DNA from: Mycobacterium sp. IS-3022
GTDB taxonomy: Bacteria > Actinomycetota > Actinomycetes > Mycobacteriales > Mycobacteriaceae
Direction: 5' to 3'
Assembly: GCF_001500065.1 (NCBI RefSeq)
Contig: NZ_LQIN01000048.1
Location: forward strand, 124,001 to 188,000
Length of the DNA stretch: 64,000 bases
The stretch's first letter is position 1. Each line of letters begins with the position of its first letter. The notes under the pieces were generated by a model, which saw only the letters and a program-made list of their open reading frames with translations, ran no database searches and was not told the DNA's origin. The position numbers were made by a program, and so were the translations under genes. Below, one piece after another: positions 60,868 to 64,000 of this stretch.

Positions 60868-61485
60868 CTACGGTCGCGCGAACACGGTCTCGGTCAGCAG
60901 GCCACCGTGAGCAGCATGGCAGCCCGCCTCGACCACCAGCGCGGCGACATCGCCGGCGGAGTCCGCGGCGACCAGCAGGACCACCGCGGGGCGCCCACCC
61001 ATGTCGACCGGCCGGGCGCCGAGGATCGCGGTGGTCGGCGGGTAGCCGAGCCTCTCGAGGCAGGCGGCGCGGCGTTGCGGGTCCGACAGGGGGCCGTAAT
61101 CGGGTGGAACTGTCAGCAGCCCGCCGAGCTGTTCATCGGTCAGCGGCAGCACCGTCGGCGGGCGCGACACCGTGATGCGTTCGGCCGTCGGGCCGGTCTG
61201 GGAGAAGCGCGGTGCGGGGTCGCGGGTCAGCATCGACGTTCCGATGACGATCCCGGCCACCGCGGCGGCGAGGCCGGCCACCAGCCCGATGACGTGGATC
61301 CGCCGCAGCCGGGGCCGGTCGACGGCGTGGGCCGGTTCGCCGGCGGCCTGCAGCGCCGCGCCGATGCGCGCGGTGATCTCCGGGGGTACGTCGGGCGCCG
61401 AAGCCGTGTCGCGTCCCAATCGGGCCAGTTCGTGGCGCACCCGCTCGACCGCCGGATCCGAGGGGTCGTCCGTTCCCGTCTGCAT
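60868..61485 (-). CDS. Probable anti-sigma-M factor
   Basis: A 205-residue membrane protein downstream of sigM on the same strand, 57 bases away: a short cytosolic N-terminal part (VERVRHELARLGRDTASAPDVPPE), one transmembrane helix at about residues 67-88 (IGLVAGLAAAVAGIVIGTSM) and an extracytoplasmic domain with LTDEQLGGLLTVPPDYGPL and two Cys. The position and one-helix topology match the SigM anti-sigma factor of mycobacteria (Rv3912 position). No zinc-binding HxxxCxxC motif is seen in the N-terminus. An in-frame ATG 12 codons upstream cannot be ruled out. Confidence 0.75.
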   Translation of the reverse strand: MQTGTDDPSDPAVERVRHELARLGRDTASAPDVPPEITARIGAALQAAGEPAHAVDRPRLRRIHVIGLVAGLAAAVAGIVIGTSMLTRDPAPRFSQTGPTAERITVSRPPTVLPLTDEQLGGLLTVPPDYGPLSDPQRRAACLERLGYPPTTAILGARPVDMGGRPAVVLLVAADSAGDVAALVVEAGCHAAHGGLLTETVFARP

Positions 61486-61542
61486 CGCTAGCCAGTCTCC
61501 ACCACGACAGGTAAGACGCACGGCGCGTGCTTCCGGTTCCGC

Positions 61543-62118
61543 TCAATCGGTACGCGCGGTCGCCTCCGCGTCGAAACACTCGAGCGCCTCGGCCAGCTTG
61601 GCCCTCGCCCGCGAGCAGCGGCTCTTGACCGTGCCTTCGGGTACGCCGAGCATGCGCGCCGTCTCCGCCACCGAGTAGCCCTGCATGTCGACGGCCACCA
61701 CCGCGGCGCGCTGCTCGACGGGCAACCGCATCAGTGCCCGCTCGACGACGATCGCGGTGTCCACCCGAGCTGCCGGATCGCCGATGTGCCCGAGCTCGTC
61801 GGACAACGACTCGGCGACCCGGGTCTTGTTGCGCCGCAGCCGATCCAGACACGCATTCACCACGATGCGGTACAGCCAGCTGCTCACCGCAGCGTCGTAG
61901 CGAAAGGCGGGCGCCCTGCGATGCGCCTTGAGCATCGCGTCCTGTAGCGCGTCGGCGGCGTCGTCGGGGTTTCGGCTGGTGATGCGGGCGATCCGGTACA
62001 GCTGGCGGTGGTGGCGGTAGAACAGTTCCTCGAATGCGTACCGGTCACCGGCGACGTGCGCGGCCAGCAACTCCGCATCGCTGCGCTCCCGACCGGACTG
62101 CCCCCCGAAGGTCCCCAC
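61543..62118 (-). CDS. sigM: ECF RNA polymerase sigma factor SigM
   Basis: A 191-residue group 4 sigma factor. Region 2 has FEELFYRHHRQLYRIARI, then DAADALQDAMLKAHRRAPAFRYDAAVSSWLYRI; region 4 has LPVEQRAAVVAVDMQGYSVAETARMLGVPEGTVKSRCSRARAKL-type sequence with the HTH GVPEGTVKSR. In mycobacteria SigM controls a small set of surface and ESX-type genes. Start is GTG. The context sigM-anti-sigma-trxB-trxA-cwlM is conserved. Confidence 0.94.
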   Translation of the reverse strand: MGTFGGQSGRERSDAELLAAHVAGDRYAFEELFYRHHRQLYRIARITSRNPDDAADALQDAMLKAHRRAPAFRYDAAVSSWLYRIVVNACLDRLRRNKTRVAESLSDELGHIGDPAARVDTAIVVERALMRLPVEQRAAVVAVDMQGYSVAETARMLGVPEGTVKSRCSRARAKLAEALECFDAEATARTD

Positions 62119-62149
62119 AGCCGAACACTAAACGGCTGCGCGGGCGCCT

Positions 62150-62169
62150 CCCGACACATCTTTGTCGGG
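62150..62169 (-). other. Hairpin in the leader between the pseudokinase gene and sigM
   Basis: CCCGAC, loop ACATCTTT, GTCGGG: a 6-bp stem in the 66-base gap. No T-tract follows on the minus strand. It may dampen read-through into sigM; the evidence is position only. Confidence 0.35.
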
Positions 62170-62184
62170 CTGGGGATGAAGGGG

Positions 62185-63951
62185 TCAGGACGCCGACCGC
62201 AGCGTGATCTCGGCGATGTCCGAGCGGCTCTGGCCGTTGACCTGCCCGAGGGTGGAGACCCAGACCAGGACGTTGGAGGTCGGGGAGGCGTTCTCCACCT
62301 TGATGGTGTTGGACCCCGGCTTGAGCTGCGTGGCAGGTGTCAACACGGTGGTGTCGGACAGCGACGACGGCGAGGACGACTGCGCCGAGCGGATCTCCAC
62401 CGCCGTGCCGGTGCTGTTGAGGTCGATGTCGACCTCGCCGATCGTGGTGGGCTGCGGCAGCTGCAGGAGCAGCCCGACGCCGTTCTTGAAGCTCGGGAAC
62501 GGCACCGGGTCGGTATAGGTGTCGATCGGCCACACCGTCGAGGAGTCACCGTCGATCGCGTTGTCCGCCTCGGCGGGCGCATCGGCCTCACCCTCGGGTG
62601 AGAAGACCGTCACCGCAGTGGGTTTCACGACATTCCCGGTGGCGCCGCCGGTGTCGCCCGATTCCGTGGTCGTCGGATCGTTGAGCCCGAGCCGGTCGCC
62701 GCCGAGGCCGTCGCCGACGTCGCCGAAAATCTGGCTCAGCACGGTGGCCAACACCACCAACGCGACCACGACGATGGCCCCGCCCACACCGAGCCCGATC
62801 ATCAGCGCCTTGCGGCGGCGCGCCCGGGTCTCCGGATCGTCGACGACCACTTCCCGGGTGCGTGACGCGGAATCTTCGGGGTCGTCGATGGGGGAGATCA
62901 ACTCGGTCCGGTCGGCGATCGCGGTGGCCTGTTGGAGCAGGTTCAACAGCGTCGGCGCGCTGCGGATGCCGCCGCCCTCCTGAACGGCGCGCGCCGCCGC
63001 GGCGGAGATCTGGAACGGGATGTGCCGATCGACCGCGCGCGGCTCGATCGGTTGCCCGGCGGCGTCGAGTTCGGCGGGGGCCAAGCCGCTGCGGACCCCG
63101 TGCTCGGGCAGCGGCCAGCGGTTGATCAGCAGCGCGTACAGCGCCGCGCCGATGCCGCGGATGTCGTCCTCGGGGGTCGCGTCGGCCAGCGTCGCCGGGA
63201 AGGCCAGCGCCACGTCGCCCTCGATGCTGACCCGTACCCGGCCGGGGTGGTCGATCGACAGCGCGACCCCGGCGCGGTGCGCGGCCTCGGCCGCCGCGGC
63301 GAGCGACTGAATGGCCCTGGCCCCGCCGATCGGGGATGGCGAGGTGTCGGCCACCTCGGCCAACGAGCCGCCTCGAATCCACTCCGAGACCACGAGGCCC
63401 CCGGATCCGGTGTTGACCACGTCGAGCACCCGCGCGACACCGGGCATGTCGAGGCGGCTCAGCTTCAGCGTGCGCGCCAGGATGTCGCGCAGCGCCGCGT
63501 CGGACAGGGTGTTGTCCGGATCGACGAAGGTGAGTGCGACCTGACGGTCCAGCGCGGTGTCCAGCGCTTGCCAGAACTGCAGTGTGGGCGGTCCGCCATG
63601 GAACACCAGCAGCCGGTAGCGGCCGCCGCCGATCACCGCTCCGGGAATGAGGTGGACGTCCTCGTCGGAGGTGGCGGCCTCGATGGCCGGTTCGCGCGGC
63701 GGGTCGAACGCGAGCGGTTCGCGGGTGGGGTCGCCGCCGTAGTCGGAGGGCGGCCGGCCCGACACCGGTATCCGGGCGGTGCCGTTGTCGGCCGCGAACT
63801 CGGTGGTCGCCGAGTCGTTGGTGGGCTCGGGCACGTCGGGCTGGAGGTCGTCGGCGGCGACCTCGGACTGCCCGGTCGAGGACAGCGGGATCTTGGTGGT
63901 GGCGGTGCTGTCGGGAGTGGGCGCGGAGCCGCCTGCGGGTTCGTCGCTCAC
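62185..63951 (-). CDS. MurJ-associated pseudokinase (Rv3910 C-terminal type)
   Basis: A 588-residue protein with an acidic, disordered N-terminus (1-100), a PknB-like pseudokinase fold (about 105-365: GGGRYRLLVFHGGPPTLQFWQA, no HRD or DFG motif), one transmembrane helix near residue 390 (IGLGVGGAIVVVALVVLATVL) and an extracellular discoidin-like domain (DGDSSTVWPIDTYTDP). In M. tuberculosis this unit is the C-terminal half of MurJ (Rv3910); when phosphorylated by PknB it recruits FhaA. Here a GTG with AAAGGA upstream would make it a separate gene, but the frame stays open to the window end, so a fusion to MurJ is equally possible. Confidence 0.82.
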   Translation of the reverse strand: MSDEPAGGSAPTPDSTATTKIPLSSTGQSEVAADDLQPDVPEPTNDSATTEFAADNGTARIPVSGRPPSDYGGDPTREPLAFDPPREPAIEAATSDEDVHLIPGAVIGGGRYRLLVFHGGPPTLQFWQALDTALDRQVALTFVDPDNTLSDAALRDILARTLKLSRLDMPGVARVLDVVNTGSGGLVVSEWIRGGSLAEVADTSPSPIGGARAIQSLAAAAEAAHRAGVALSIDHPGRVRVSIEGDVALAFPATLADATPEDDIRGIGAALYALLINRWPLPEHGVRSGLAPAELDAAGQPIEPRAVDRHIPFQISAAAARAVQEGGGIRSAPTLLNLLQQATAIADRTELISPIDDPEDSASRTREVVVDDPETRARRRKALMIGLGVGGAIVVVALVVLATVLSQIFGDVGDGLGGDRLGLNDPTTTESGDTGGATGNVVKPTAVTVFSPEGEADAPAEADNAIDGDSSTVWPIDTYTDPVPFPSFKNGVGLLLQLPQPTTIGEVDIDLNSTGTAVEIRSAQSSSPSSLSDTTVLTPATQLKPGSNTIKVENASPTSNVLVWVSTLGQVNGQSRSDIAEITLRSAS

Positions 63952-64000
63952 CGCTGGTCCTTTCCGCGTCCGGTCCCAGGCAACTGGGGGAGGTGGTCCG

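Overview
The window reads as a high-GC mycobacterial chromosome, most likely a fast-growing Mycolicibacterium-type species, spanning the replication origin. Gene order from pknB/gyrA through gyrB-dciA-recF-gnd-dnaN-oriC-dnaA-rpmH-rnpA-yidD-yidC-jag-rsmG-parA-parB to cwlM-trxA-trxB-sigM matches mycobacteria. So do the PE/PPE proteins, the ESX-1 core, WhiB6, CwsA, CrgA and the F420-type enzymes. The gnd gene between dnaN and recF fits non-tuberculous, smegmatis-like lineages.

Region 1 (1-17.9 kb) is an ESX-1 type VII secretion locus on the minus strand: espG1-espH-eccA1-eccB1-eccCa1-eccCb1-PE35-PPE68-esxB-esxA-espI-eccD1. It is followed at the window edge by a partial DUF7373-like lipoprotein gene. 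The usual espE-espF pair is missing. A 20-codon stub resembling the start of an EspF/EspC-type gene sits in its place and overlaps the espG1 start. Divergent from this are a second ParA-like ATPase related to EspI, an XRE-type regulator with two HTH segments, and whiB6, whose upstream region carries a perfect palindrome.

Region 2 (18-25.1 kb) is accessory metabolism: an acyl-CoA carboxylase beta subunit, an EVE-domain protein, pirin, a small acetyltransferase, a ferritin-like helical protein, two F420-type enzymes, a full-length DUF7373-like lipoprotein and tRNA-Leu(CAG). Region 3 (25.3-35.1 kb) is the tightly overlapping operon fhaA-fhaB-pstP-rodA-pbpA-pknA-pknB, which controls peptidoglycan synthesis by Ser/Thr phosphorylation. 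Region 4 (35-40 kb) holds trpG, a DUF881 protein, crgA, a PH-like protein, ppiA, cwsA, two tRNAs with a tiny membrane-protein gene between them, and a DUF3566 protein.

Region 5 (40-57 kb) is the origin core. GyrA is interrupted by a 165-residue mini-intein placed directly after the catalytic tyrosine. oriC lies between dnaN and dnaA with several DnaA boxes, and a second box cluster lies upstream of dnaA. Four parS sites lie in coding sequence: one forms the first codons of rsmG and three encode a repeated hexapeptide in the ParA N-terminus. Region 6 (57-64 kb) contains a GNAT-like protein, cwlM with its zinc ligands replaced, trxA/trxB, sigM with its probable anti-sigma factor, and a MurJ-associated pseudokinase at the right edge.

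I saw no CRISPR array, insertion sequence, prophage or rRNA. The strongest leads are the mini-intein, the espF-like stub, the coding parS cluster, the tiny gene whose stop codon lies inside tRNA-Ala, and the palindrome upstream of whiB6.
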